Origin: Thermomonospora echinospora | Lineage (GTDB): Bacteria > Actinomycetota > Actinomycetes > Streptosporangiales > Streptosporangiaceae | Length of the DNA stretch: 64,000 nucleotides | NCBI RefSeq assembly: GCF_900108175.1 | Contig: NZ_FNVO01000010.1 | Span: forward strand, 62,001-126,000 | Direction: 5' to 3' | Part shown: piece by piece, positions 1 through 8,360 of the stretch | Layout of the letters: each line of letters begins with the position of its first letter | How positions within the stretch are numbered: position 1 is the first letter of the stretch | The notes under the pieces: generated by a model | What the model was told of the DNA's origin: nothing | Database searches by the model: none | The model's input: the letters and a program-made list of their open reading frames with translations, nothing else | Position numbers and translations under genes: made by a program

Positions 1-461
1 CTGCCCTCCCAGTCCACCACGTCCTCGCGCCACAGCCGGTGCAGCAGGTGGTAGTTCTCGATGGCCAGCGGGATGCCCTGGCGGATGTCCTGCCCGAACC
101 ACGGGTAGACCGGGCCGGTGTTGCCGCGCCCCATCATCAGGTCCACCCGGCCGTCGGCCAGGTGCTGGAGCATGGCGTAGTCCTCAGCGATCTTCACCGG
201 GTCGTTGGTGGTGATCAGCGTGGTCGCGGTGGACAGGATCAGCCGCTCGGTGCGGGCCGCGATGTAGCCGAGCATGGTGGTCGGCGAGGACGGCACGAAC
301 GGCGGGTTGTGGTGCTCACCGGTGGCGAACACGTCCAGCCCGACCTCCTCGGCCTTGAGCGCGATCGTCACCATGGCCTTGATCCGCTCCGCCTCGCCGG
401 GCGTGCGCCCGGTGGTGGGGTCGGTGGTGACGTCGCCCACCGTGAAGATCCCGAACTGCAT
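1..461 (-). CDS. LLM-class flavin/F420-dependent oxidoreductase (3' end beyond window)
   Basis: The N-terminal 153 residues of a luciferase-like monooxygenase. The protein begins MQFGIFTVGDVTTDP and continues with the family's conserved GEHHNPPF, TTLITTNDPVKIAEDYAMLQHLADGR and GRGNTGPVYPW-type segments of the TIM-barrel fold. The C-terminus lies beyond base 1. The start codon ATG at 461 has a good upstream GGAGG. The enzyme would use reduced flavin or F420 on an unknown small molecule; the substrate cannot be read from sequence. A MarR-type inverted repeat sits directly upstream, so control by a MarR repressor encoded elsewhere is likely. Family assignment is firm, function is not. Confidence 0.85.
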   Translation of the reverse strand, partial: MQFGIFTVGDVTTDPTTGRTPGEAERIKAMVTIALKAEEVGLDVFATGEHHNPPFVPSSPTTMLGYIAARTERLILSTATTLITTNDPVKIAEDYAMLQHLADGRVDLMMGRGNTGPVYPWFGQDIRQGIPLAIENYHLLHRLWREDVVDWEG

Positions 462-477
462 GGTGACGCGCCTCCAT

Positions 478-500
478 TTAGTAGAACTTTCAACTACATG
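478..500. promoter_or_regulatory. Putative MarR-type operator upstream of the LLM oxidoreductase
   Basis: GTAGAACTTTCAACTAC (481-497) has matching GTAG/CTAC ends and, read on the minus strand, a TAGTTGAAAGTTCTACTA pattern like MarR-family operators in actinomycetes. It lies 20-36 bases before the start codon, where a repressor would block transcription or the promoter. No MarR gene is in the window. Confidence 0.45.
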
Positions 501-755
501 AACCCATCGGCCCCGACGGCTATTCCAGCACAGCGGGGCCGTGACGGCGCGAGAACATGATCGGGCTCAGCCGGACAGGCGGCTGCGACCGTCACCACGG
601 CCACGCCGCATCGACCGCAGCGCATCAACCGCAGGGCATCGGCCGCAGCGCATCGGCCGGTCGCGGAAATGCCGTCCCGCGACGGGAACGCCGGGCCGTG
701 CGGGAACGGGGGAGGTGCCGTACGGGCCTTCGAGCGCGGTCAGGCCGGTGCGGGG

Positions 756-2123
756 TCAGCTCGTACGGGAGCTGTAGATGGCCTCCAGCAGGGCGTTGGT
801 GGTCGCGGACGAGTGGGACAGCGGGTCGCCGCATCCGCAGGCGCAGACCGTTCGGGGATCCTGGTCCGGCGGGGGGAGCCGCACCGGCTGGGTCGGCGGC
901 GCCTGGTTGGTGAACGGGATCCGGTCGGCGGAGGCGGTCTGTTCGGCGGGCTGGGCGTGCCCGGACGGCTCGTACAACTGCAGGTGGGAGATCGGGCGGG
1001 CCTTGTCGGTGCCGTACAAGTAGGCGGCCAGGCCGGTCACCAGGCGGTGGACGTCCGGCTGCGGGCGGACGACCAGGCGCAGGAACTGGCTGCCGCCGCC
1101 CAGCTTGTTGCCGCACTCGCGGACGAAGACCCCGTGCTCGTTCAGCAGGTAGTCGCGCAGGCCGACGCCGTCCCGGCCGTCCGGCAGCCTGATCATGATG
1201 AAGTTGCCCTGCGACGGGAAGACCTTCAGCCCCGGCAGCGACTCCAGTTGCCCGGCCATCGCCCGGCGGTCGGCGGCCAGCCGGGCCAGGCTCTGCAGGT
1301 ACTCCTCCCGGTGCTCCTTGAGCAGGAACACCACCACCTCGGCGAAGGAGTTGAGGTTCCACTTGGGCAGCGCCCGGCGGACCCGGCCCGCCAGCGCCGG
1401 GTTGGCGACCAGATAGCCGAACCGGATGCCGTGCAGCCCGAAGTTCTTGCCCAGGCTCTTGAGGACGATCACGTTGGGCCGGATCGCGGCCTCGTCGGCC
1501 ACGCTGGTCAGCGGCTCGGCGTCCACGAAGTCGATGAACGACTCGTCCACCACCACCAGGTCCAGGTCCACCAGCAGGTCCAGCAGGCGCAGCACCTCGC
1601 GGCGCGCCACGTAGCCGCCGTCCGGGTTGTTGGGGTTGCAGACCACGGCCACCCGTGAGCCCCGCTCGCGGACGAAGCCGGTGAAGGCGTCCACGTCGAA
1701 GGCGAAGTCGTGGGCCTCCGGCAGCCGGAACATGTCCACGCGCTTGCCGGTCTCCAGCGGCTGGTCGGTCCAGCGGCCGAACGTGGGGATCGGGGTGGCC
1801 AGGCTCTCGCGGACCAGCAGATGGTCGATCCAGGTGATCAGCTCGGTGGAGCCGTTGCCCATCGCCACCGTCTGCGGGTTGAGCCCCAGCGTGCCGCACA
1901 GCTCGGCGGTGATGGTGTCGGCGTCGCTCGGGTAGTACTTCAGGACGGTCTCCAGCATGCCCCCCAGCCGGCCGAACATCTCGGGCGTCGGGAAGTACGG
2001 GTTGCACGGGATGCAGAAGTCGATCAGCTCGTCGTGACGCCCGCCGCCCGCCCGGGCCAGCGCGAAGTACGACGGGCTGTGCGCGGTACGGCGGAGCAGA
2101 CCCGGATCGATGGAACCGGCCAA
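756..2123 (-). CDS. Histidinol-phosphate-aminotransferase-like class I/II PLP aminotransferase with Cys-containing tail
   Basis: A 455-residue fold-type I aminotransferase related to HisC and threonine-phosphate decarboxylase (CobD). Visible family marks are YYPSDADTI, GNGSTELI, CNPNNPDG, VVDESFIDF and the PLP-lysine segment SLGKNFGLHGIRFGY. I chose the TTG at 2123 because GGAGG lies 7 bases upstream and homology begins there; the open frame runs on to 2273 but that stretch looks non-coding. After the aminotransferase fold there is a tail of about 85 residues, low in complexity, containing CACGCGDPLSHSS close to the end. The gene is divergent from the kinase at 2254 with a 130-base gap. Substrate unknown. 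Confidence 0.85.
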   Translation of the reverse strand: MAGSIDPGLLRRTAHSPSYFALARAGGGRHDELIDFCIPCNPYFPTPEMFGRLGGMLETVLKYYPSDADTITAELCGTLGLNPQTVAMGNGSTELITWIDHLLVRESLATPIPTFGRWTDQPLETGKRVDMFRLPEAHDFAFDVDAFTGFVRERGSRVAVVCNPNNPDGGYVARREVLRLLDLLVDLDLVVVDESFIDFVDAEPLTSVADEAAIRPNVIVLKSLGKNFGLHGIRFGYLVANPALAGRVRRALPKWNLNSFAEVVVFLLKEHREEYLQSLARLAADRRAMAGQLESLPGLKVFPSQGNFIMIRLPDGRDGVGLRDYLLNEHGVFVRECGNKLGGGSQFLRLVVRPQPDVHRLVTGLAAYLYGTDKARPISHLQLYEPSGHAQPAEQTASADRIPFTNQAPPTQPVRLPPPDQDPRTVCACGCGDPLSHSSATTNALLEAIYSSRTS

Positions 2124-2253
2124 CTCGATACCTCCAGGAGTGGGGCTGGTCTGGGGTACGGCTCGTGGGACGCGCCGGGTTCGATCGAGCCGCGGGCGGG
2201 TCCGCACGCGTACCAGAGGGCGAAGGCCGCAGATCTCGGAGGGACGGCTCCAC

Positions 2254-3612
2254 GTGCGCTCAGGTGTCCTCATCGCCGCCCGCTACCGGCTCGACCGGCG
2301 CATCGGCGACGGCGGCGCGGCCGAGGTGTGGCGGGCCACGGACGAACTGATGGCCCGGCCGGTGGCGGTGAAGGTGGTGCGTCCCGAGCTCGTGGACGGG
2401 CGTGAGTTCCGCCGCCGGTTCCAGAACGAGGCGCGGTCGGCGGCTGGGCTGGTGCATCCGCGCGTGGCCGCCGTCCACGACCACGGGGAGGCCGGCGGCA
2501 TCGATGGGCGGCCCGTCCCGTACCTGGTGATGGAGCTGCTCGACGGGCGAACGCTCGCCGACCGGCTCACCGACGGACCGCTGGGCGCAGATGAGGCGGT
2601 ACGGATCGGCGGCCAGATCGCCGAGGCGCTGGCCGCAGCCCATGCCGCCGGGGTCGTGCACGGTGATGTCAGGCCCGCGAACGTGTTCCTGTGCGGGGAC
2701 GGGGTCAAGGTGCTCGACTTCGGGATCGCCCTGGCCTTTCGCGGACCGGCCCCGGACCGGCCCGATGACGCCGCGGCCGACGTTCACGCGCTGGGCGTGA
2801 CGCTCACCGAGATGCTGACGGGCGAACGGGCGCTGGAGGGGAACTGGCCCGCCGACGTTCCGGCCGATGTCGCCGCCCTATGCTCGCGCTGCCGTGCGGA
2901 CGACCCACGGGAACGCCCCACCGCCGCCAAGGCGCACGCCGCGCTTACCGGATCCCCGTCCCTGGTGCGCGAGGACGTCGTCATTGCACTCCCGATCCCG
3001 CCGCACCGCCGCGGACGCTTCTCCGGAGGGCCCGCGCGGATGCTCGGGATCGCCACCGCGGTCGGGCTGGCCGCCGCGACGGTGCTCACGGCGGTGATCC
3101 TGCCGGAAACGGACCCGGCGGGCAGGCGCTCGGCACCGCCCTTCTCCCCGCTGCCCGGCCCGTCGATCACCCCGCAGACAGAACCGCCGTCCTTCGCCTC
3201 ACCGTCGTTCGCGTCACCGTCGCTCGCGCCGCCCTCGTCCGCCGTGCGGTCGGCGTCACCGAGCCCGCCGCCCACCAAGGTGGTGACGCCGCCCCGGCGT
3301 GCCCCGTCCCGGCGAACGTTGGTGATCAGGCTCAGCCGGGTGCGGGAGGTCATCGAGGCGGGCCGCGTACACGGCGAACTCCATCCCGAGGTGGCCGCCG
3401 AGCTGGACCGGCTCGTCACCGACTTCCAGAACGAACTGGCCGCCCACCGCCCCGTCGAGGTGGACCAGCGCCTCGACCTACTGCGCACCAAGGTCGCCGA
3501 GCGCTACCGGAGCGGCGCCGTCACCAGAGGCCGCGCCGTGGAACTCCTCACCGCCATCGACGCGGTCGACTCACCCGTCCACGCCGCCCCCGCCTTCGCC
3601 ACCCCGCGATAA
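2254..3612 (+). CDS. Ser/Thr protein kinase with shortened activation segment, one TM helix and a helical C-terminal domain
   Basis: A 452-residue PknB-type kinase. The ATP loop IGDGGAAEVW, lysine K40 (AVKVV), catalytic H136-G137-D138 (HGD replaces HRD, then RPANV) and D155-FG are present. Only 20 residues separate the DFG Asp from the helix-F Asp (D176, DVHALG), so the phosphorylatable loop and the APE motif are missing. A single membrane helix (about 263-283) is followed by a Pro/Ser linker and an outside helical domain of about 85 residues ending in RAVELLTAIDAV. GTG 2254 has GGAGGG upstream. The missing loop suggests activity without loop phosphorylation, or weak activity. Divergent from the aminotransferase gene. 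Confidence 0.85.
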   Translation: MRSGVLIAARYRLDRRIGDGGAAEVWRATDELMARPVAVKVVRPELVDGREFRRRFQNEARSAAGLVHPRVAAVHDHGEAGGIDGRPVPYLVMELLDGRTLADRLTDGPLGADEAVRIGGQIAEALAAAHAAGVVHGDVRPANVFLCGDGVKVLDFGIALAFRGPAPDRPDDAAADVHALGVTLTEMLTGERALEGNWPADVPADVAALCSRCRADDPRERPTAAKAHAALTGSPSLVREDVVIALPIPPHRRGRFSGGPARMLGIATAVGLAAATVLTAVILPETDPAGRRSAPPFSPLPGPSITPQTEPPSFASPSFASPSLAPPSSAVRSASPSPPPTKVVTPPRRAPSRRTLVIRLSRVREVIEAGRVHGELHPEVAAELDRLVTDFQNELAAHRPVEVDQRLDLLRTKVAERYRSGAVTRGRAVELLTAIDAVDSPVHAAPAFATPR

Positions 3613-3758
3613 GGACGGCCGCCGACCGCCGCACAGGGCACGGCACGAGCCGGTGCCACCGGGCGAACCGGCCGGGGTGCTCCCACGGGTTGCGACCCGT
3701 CTCACCTGTCGCTTTTGACCGAACGGTCCCCTCGGTCCAGGAAGTTTCGGCATTCTCG

Positions 3759-3787
3759 TTGACAGCGGGGCGAGAGCAGTCGAATCA
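3759..3787 (+). promoter_or_regulatory. Putative promoter of the ATPase/hydrolase gene
   Basis: A consensus -35 TTGACA (3759-3764) is followed after 17-18 bases by GAATCAT, a fair -10. It lies in the least GC-rich part of the 3613-3858 gap and points at the ATPase/hydrolase gene. Confidence 0.5.
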
Positions 3788-3790
3788 TCT

Positions 3791-3833
3791 CAGTGATGCC
3801 CACAATTTGATCACTGTGCCCGCTATTCGGGCA
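3791..3833 (+). promoter_or_regulatory. Two inverted repeats in the leader of the ATPase/hydrolase gene
   Basis: CAGTGAT and ATCACTG (3791-3797, 3810-3816) are perfect 7-base arms with a 12-base spacer just downstream of the promoter, the usual place of a repressor operator. A second perfect element, TGCCCG-CTATT-CGGGCA (3817-3833), could form a short RNA hairpin ahead of the start codon. Confidence 0.4.
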
Positions 3834-3858
3834 TGTTGAGGTGTTAGGCGGCCCCCAC

Positions 3859-5994
3859 GTGAACACCGCTCCCGCCCAGGACCGGCTCTCGGCGAGCCTG
3901 GACCTCCCGGGCTCGCTGCGCGCGCCCGCCATCGCCCGCCGGTGGGTGGCGCAGACGCTGGACATCTGGGAGGTGCGCCCCTCCTGTGAGGCGTCCGCGC
4001 TGCTGGTCGAACTGACCAGCGAACTGGTGACGAACGCGGTGCTGCACGCCGCCCCGTGCCCCCGGGGCGTCCGTGGCGTGTCGATCCGGATGACCGTCGC
4101 GGCGGGGACGGTCCGGATCGAGGTCCACGACCCCGATCCGCTGCTGCCGAGCCTACGGGAGCCGGACTGGATCGCCGAGAACGGCCGCGGGCTGTTCCTG
4201 GTCGACGCCCAGGCCGACCGGTGGGGCGCCATCCCGTACGGCGACGGCCAGGGCAAGTACGTGTGGTTCGGCATCCGCTGCCACCAAGACGACCAGGCGG
4301 CGCCCTCCGAGCCCACCCCGTCCCCCGCCGAGCCCGCCACCACGACCTCCGAACCGTCCCCGGCGCCCTTCGAGCCGGCCAGGCCGACCCCGCAGCCCGC
4401 CCCGGTCGGCCGCGAACCCGCTCCCGCACCCGGCGACGCCGCCCCGCCGACCCTGATACCGGCCCTGCCCGGCCCCGCCTCCATCCCGGCGATCTGCGGA
4501 CCTGCCCCGTCGGCTCCCCTGGCGGCGCTGCCCGCTCCCGCGTCCGTTCCGGCGATCTGTGGTCCCACCCCGTCGGCTCCCGCAGCCGCTCTGTCCGCCC
4601 CCGTGCCCGTCCTGGCGATTTGCGGCCCCGCCCGGCCGGCTCCTGGTTCTGCTTTGCCGGCTCCGGAGTCTGGCTCGGTGGCTAGTGATCCTGCTTCGTC
4701 GATTCCCACGGCCGCCTTTCCCGGTCCTACGGTCCGCGAGCCTGCCGGGTCGGCTCCTGGTTCTGCTTTGCCGGTCCCGGAGTCTGGTTCGGTGGCTTGT
4801 GGTCCTGCTTCGTCGGTTGCGGCGGCCCCCTTGCCCGACCCGGTGTCCGTTCCGGCGGTCCGTGAGCCTGCCGGGTCGGCTTCTGGTCCGGCCTTGTCCG
4901 CTCCTGTGGCGGTTCCGGTGGTCTGCGGGTCCGTTCCGCCGGTCTCCGTTTCGGCTCTGTCCGCCCCTGGAGCCGGGCTGATGGACGGCGGGTCCGCTGC
5001 TGCGGTTTCCGTAGCGGCCTCGTCGGTTCCCGCGCCCGGTCCGATGCTCCACGGGTCCGCTTCTTCGGTTCCCGGGGTCGTTCCGGCGGTCTTCGGGCCG
5101 GTGGCCGCGGCCCCCGCATCCGTTCCGCCGGTCCCGGGATCCGCCCCGGCGGTCCCGGCTGCCCCCCGTTCCGTAGTTCCCGGTCCTTCCTGGGGCCTTG
5201 ACGAAGGAGAGCCAGCCATGTCCGCCACCGAGTCGCCCGCCGTCCTGCCCCACGACATCCACGGCTCCGGGCCGCACCGCGTCATCGCGCTGCACGGCTG
5301 GTTCGGCGACCGGACGTCGTTCCGCGGCCTGCACCCGTACCTCGACGCCGACGCGTTCACCTACGCCTTCCCCGACTACCGGGGGTACGGCGACGCCCGC
5401 GACCTGACCGGCGACTACACCCTGGCCGAAATCGCCGGGGACGTGATCGCGCTGGCCGACAAGCTGGGCTGGGACACCTTCTCCCTGGTGGGCCACTCGA
5501 TGGGCGGGACGGCCATGCAGCGGGTGATGCTGGACGCCCCCGGCCGGGTCCGCAAGCTGGTGGGGATCTCCCCGGTGCCGGCCTCCGGGGTGCCCTTCGA
5601 CGAGGACGGCTGGGCGCTGTTCTCCGGCGCCGCCGACGAGCCCGGCAACCGGCGGGCGATCATCGACTTCACGACCGGCTCCCGGCTGCCGGCCCGCTGG
5701 CTGGACGAGATGGTGGCCGGCTCGCTGGGCAACTCGGCCGTCCCGGCGTTCCGCGCCTACCTGGACGCCTGGGCCCGCACCGACTTCCACGCCGAGGTCG
5801 TCGGCAACACCACCCCGGCGCTGGTCATCGCCGGTGGGCTGGACCCCGCGCTGTCCCCGGACGTCATGCGCGCCACCTGGCTGGAGTGGTACCCGAACGC
5901 CGAACTGGTGGTGCTGGCCGACGCCGGGCACTACGCCCCCGCCGAGGCGCCGCTGGCCCTGATCTCACAGATGGAGCGCTTCCTGGCCGCCTGA
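3859..5994 (+). CDS. Anti-sigma-type HATPase, long tandem-repeat linker and alpha/beta hydrolase in one frame
   Basis: One uninterrupted frame of 711 residues. Residues about 15-145 are an RsbW-like ATPase (N-box ELTSELVTNAVLHA, G-box GRGLFLV), the kind that binds or phosphorylates anti-sigma antagonists. Residues about 150-450 are Ala/Pro/Val/Ser repeats of about 21 residues (units opening ICGPxPSAP, VREPAGSA). Residues 454-711 are an alpha/beta hydrolase with GHSMGG nucleophile elbow, an Asp in GGLDPAL and a His in DAGHYAP. The linker uses many more T-ending codons than either domain. A strong internal ribosome site precedes ATG 5218, so the hydrolase may also be made alone. The first start is uncertain: GTG 3859 has AGGCGG upstream; GTG 3841 would add a TTA codon. 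Followed by the P450 gene. Confidence 0.75.
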   Translation: MNTAPAQDRLSASLDLPGSLRAPAIARRWVAQTLDIWEVRPSCEASALLVELTSELVTNAVLHAAPCPRGVRGVSIRMTVAAGTVRIEVHDPDPLLPSLREPDWIAENGRGLFLVDAQADRWGAIPYGDGQGKYVWFGIRCHQDDQAAPSEPTPSPAEPATTTSEPSPAPFEPARPTPQPAPVGREPAPAPGDAAPPTLIPALPGPASIPAICGPAPSAPLAALPAPASVPAICGPTPSAPAAALSAPVPVLAICGPARPAPGSALPAPESGSVASDPASSIPTAAFPGPTVREPAGSAPGSALPVPESGSVACGPASSVAAAPLPDPVSVPAVREPAGSASGPALSAPVAVPVVCGSVPPVSVSALSAPGAGLMDGGSAAAVSVAASSVPAPGPMLHGSASSVPGVVPAVFGPVAAAPASVPPVPGSAPAVPAAPRSVVPGPSWGLDEGEPAMSATESPAVLPHDIHGSGPHRVIALHGWFGDRTSFRGLHPYLDADAFTYAFPDYRGYGDARDLTGDYTLAEIAGDVIALADKLGWDTFSLVGHSMGGTAMQRVMLDAPGRVRKLVGISPVPASGVPFDEDGWALFSGAADEPGNRRAIIDFTTGSRLPARWLDEMVAGSLGNSAVPAFRAYLDAWARTDFHAEVVGNTTPALVIAGGLDPALSPDVMRATWLEWYPNAELVVLADAGHYAPAEAPLALISQMERFLAA
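4450..5130 (+). repeat. Degenerate 63-base tandem repeats coding a Pro/Ala/Val/Ser linker
   Basis: About nine to ten diverged units of 21 codons, each beginning like ICGP, VREP or ACGP and containing a SAP-x5-LPAP core; one unit is shorter (17 codons). All lie in frame with the flanking domains. Codons ending in T (gct, tct, ggt, cct) are common here and rare outside it. Confidence 0.75.
5204..5220 (+). promoter_or_regulatory. Internal ribosome binding site before the hydrolase part
   Basis: AAGGAG (5204-5209) lies 8 bases before ATG 5218, which begins MSATESPAVLPHD, the natural N-terminus of a hydrolase. This is a stronger translation start than that of the long ORF and suggests that two products are made. 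Confidence 0.7.
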
Positions 5995-6056
5995 TCCCGG
6001 GCCCCGAGGCCCCGGCCGTTCGCCCGCCGGGGCCGCCGCTCGACAGAACGGAACGC

Positions 6057-7331
6057 ATGACCGACACCCGGCATCGACTCGACGTCTTCGACCCCTACCT
6101 GTACGCGCGGGGCACGCCGCACGAGACGTACCGGCGGCTGCGCGACGAGCACCCCGTCCACTGGCAGGAGGAGTACGAGGTCGGCGGCTGGCCCGCCGGC
6201 CCCGGCTTCTGGGCCGTCACCCGGTACGCGGACGTCGTGCACGTCCTGCGCACGCACACCGAGTACAGCTCGTGGGCCGGGGCGACGCAGATCCGCGACC
6301 CCGACCCCGCCGACCTGCCGTTCATCCGGCAGATGATGCTCAACCTCGACCCGCCCGACCACGTCCGGCTGCGGCGGCTGGTCTCCCGGGCGTTCACCCC
6401 GCGCCGTGTCGAGCGGTTCGCCGCCCAGGTGCGGGCGCGGGCCCGGCGGCTGGTGGACGACATCGCCGAGCGCGGCGAGTGCGACCTGCCGGTGGACGTG
6501 ACCGACGACTTCCCCATCCAGAACCTGGCCGACCTGATCGGCATCCCGCCCGAGGACCGGGACCCGATCCTGGAGTGGACCAACCGCGTCATCGGCTACC
6601 AGGACCCCGAGCACGCCGAGGTGGTCCGCGGCCCCGACGGCGCGCCGGTCGACCCGCGTTCCCCGGCGGCGCTGGCGGACATGTTCGAGTACGCGCACCG
6701 GCTGGCCGAGCGTAAACGCCGCGAGCCCGCCGACGACGTGATGACCGCCCTGGCGATCGCCGGGCCGGACGGGCACGGGCTCGGCGACGCCGAACTGTCG
6801 ATGTTCTTCTTCCTGCTCGTGATCGCCGGCAACGACACCGTCCGCTCGGCCCTGCCCGGCGGGCTGATGGCCCTGCTCGACCATCCCGACCAGCACCGCC
6901 GGCTGCTGGCCGATCCCACGCTGCTGGACCCGGCGATCGAGGAGATGCTGCGCTGGCATCCGCCGGTGCTGAGCTTCCGGCGCACCGCCGTCCGTGACAC
7001 CGTGCTGGCGGGACAGCCGATCGCCGCCGGTGACAAGGTGGTGGTCTTTCACGGCTCGGCCAACCGCGACGAGCGCCGCTTCCCCGACCCGATGCGGTTC
7101 GACATCGCCCGCGTTCCCAACGAGCACGTCTCGTTCGGCGACGGCCCGCACGTCTGTCTCGGCGCGCACTTCGCCCGCCTCCAGTTGCGCGCGTTCTACC
7201 GGGAGCTGCTGTGGCGGCTGCCGGACATCGAGTACGCGGGCCCGCCGACCCGGCTGGTGTCCAACTTCATCGCCGGGATCAAGCACCTGCCCGTCCGCTA
7301 CACCCCGGCTCCCCGGCTCGGTGCCCGGTGA
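6057..7331 (+). CDS. Cytochrome P450
   Basis: A 424-residue soluble bacterial P450. The I-helix AGNDT, K-helix EEMLRW (ExxR) and the haem loop FGDGPHVCLGAHFA with the iron ligand C367 are all present and the length is normal. The sequence resembles the CYP124/125/142 type (N-terminal FDPYLYARGTPHETYRRLR, NLDPPDHVRLRRLVSRAFTPRR), enzymes that often oxidise sterol or branched lipid chains; this substrate is inference. It starts 63 bases after the hydrolase and its stop overlaps the IclR gene start (GTGA), so hydrolase, P450 and regulator form an operon. No ferredoxin gene is adjacent. Confidence 0.93.
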   Translation: MTDTRHRLDVFDPYLYARGTPHETYRRLRDEHPVHWQEEYEVGGWPAGPGFWAVTRYADVVHVLRTHTEYSSWAGATQIRDPDPADLPFIRQMMLNLDPPDHVRLRRLVSRAFTPRRVERFAAQVRARARRLVDDIAERGECDLPVDVTDDFPIQNLADLIGIPPEDRDPILEWTNRVIGYQDPEHAEVVRGPDGAPVDPRSPAALADMFEYAHRLAERKRREPADDVMTALAIAGPDGHGLGDAELSMFFFLLVIAGNDTVRSALPGGLMALLDHPDQHRRLLADPTLLDPAIEEMLRWHPPVLSFRRTAVRDTVLAGQPIAAGDKVVVFHGSANRDERRFPDPMRFDIARVPNEHVSFGDGPHVCLGAHFARLQLRAFYRELLWRLPDIEYAGPPTRLVSNFIAGIKHLPVRYTPAPRLGAR

Positions 7332-8020
7332 GCGACGGGGACACCGCCGCCGGGCCGGCCGGCTCCAAGACGGTCGACGCGGGCCTGCACCTGCTGGAGA
7401 TCCTGCGCGACCACCCCGACGGGCTGAACATCACCGAGCTGTCCCGGCTGTCCGGCCTGCACCGCAACGCCGTCTCCCGGCACCTGGCCGCGCTCGGCAG
7501 GCACCGCCTGGTCACCCGCCAGGGCCACACCTACCTGCTGGGCCTGGGCATCGTCGAGCTGAACGAGGCCGTCCGCCACCGGCTGCGCGGCGCCGCCACG
7601 GCCGAACTGCAGACCCTCGCCGACGCCTGCCGGGCGACCGCGTTCATCACCGTCCTGGACACCGAGGACGAGGCGGTCGTCCTGACCGTCAGCGAGCCGC
7701 GCGGCTCCAACATCCACGTCGCCTACCGCGCGGGCAACCGGCATCCGGCCGACCAGGGCGCCTCCGGCATCGCCATCCTGATCGGCCGCCCGCCCCGCCA
7801 GGGGGAGCGCCAGGCCGTCACCCGCGCCCGCTGCGCCGGCTACTCGGTGACCTCCGGCGAACTCCAGCCGGGCGCCTGGGGCCTGGCCGCCCCGATACTG
7901 CCGGGCTCCGGTCCCGCCGAGGCCAGCATCGGCATCGTCACCATAGGCGAACGCGAGGACGAGACCACCATCGCGCCCCTGGTGCTGTCGGCCGCCGAAC
8001 GCATCGCCCGCCTCCTGTGA
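7328..8020 (+). CDS. IclR-family transcriptional regulator
   Basis: A 230-residue IclR protein. The N-terminal winged helix (residues about 18-75, GLNITELSRLSGLHRNAVSRHL) is followed by the GAF-like effector domain (IHVAYRAGNRHPADQGASG, then SIGIVTIGERED). GTG 7328 overlaps the P450 stop, so it is translationally coupled and probably regulates the hydrolase/P450 operon or a nearby catabolic gene. It is slightly shorter than the usual 250 residues, mainly in the effector domain. Confidence 0.9.
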   Translation: MSDGDTAAGPAGSKTVDAGLHLLEILRDHPDGLNITELSRLSGLHRNAVSRHLAALGRHRLVTRQGHTYLLGLGIVELNEAVRHRLRGAATAELQTLADACRATAFITVLDTEDEAVVLTVSEPRGSNIHVAYRAGNRHPADQGASGIAILIGRPPRQGERQAVTRARCAGYSVTSGELQPGAWGLAAPILPGSGPAEASIGIVTIGEREDETTIAPLVLSAAERIARLL

Positions 8021-8269
8021 CGCCATCGGCCAGAACGGCCCGCCGGGCCGAGCGGCCAGAACGACCTGAGGGACCCGAGCGGAGGACGGGCGATCACCTC
8101 GGAGCATCACCACCGCCTGACCGCCACCCGTGACGAACGCCCCGTCCCAGGGGCCGGTGCGAGGGACCGGGCGCCGCCGATGTCCGGCTCTGGGCGGCGG
8201 CTGCGATCCGCCGCCCAAGGGCCACCGTGACCTGCGCCGAAAAAATTCTGAGAAAAAATCCGGGCGGTC
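8021..8269. other. Intergenic region with an A-rich patch
   Basis: No gene seen. It contains a very A-rich stretch (8239-8258) unusual for this GC-rich window, just upstream of the ECF42-type promoter, perhaps an UP-like or bent element. Confidence 0.4.
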
Positions 8270-8295
8270 TGTCGAATCCGCGCTCCCCCGTTCGA
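8270..8295 (+). promoter_or_regulatory. Predicted ECF42-type promoter
   Basis: TGTCGA (8270-8275), a 17-base spacer, then CGA (8293-8295), 65 bases before the DUF998 start. As I recall it, the motif described for ECF42 sigma factors is TGTCGA at -35 with CGA/TC at -10. The cognate sigma gene lies 1.4 kb downstream, so the match is unlikely to be chance. Confidence 0.65.
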
Positions 8296-8360
8296 AGCGT
8301 GGTCAGAGGGTCGAGAGGGGCGGCAGGAAGCCCCGGCCCGCGGCACACGAGGAGAAGGCC

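Noticed and set aside
625-2253. Long open frame antiparallel or shifted relative to the aminotransferase
   Set aside because: It has Arg/Pro/Ala-rich, domain-free sequence typical of frame shadows in high-GC DNA; the other frame encodes a clear PLP enzyme.
3702-5360. A minus-strand 552-residue open frame over the repeat linker
   Set aside because: Only repeats such as GTGGTDAGAA; the plus strand has conserved ATPase and hydrolase domains in one frame.
5218-7331. Biosynthetic gene cluster from hydrolase, P450 and regulator
   Set aside because: No PKS, NRPS, terpene or RiPP core enzyme is near; an ordinary catabolic or modifying operon fits better.
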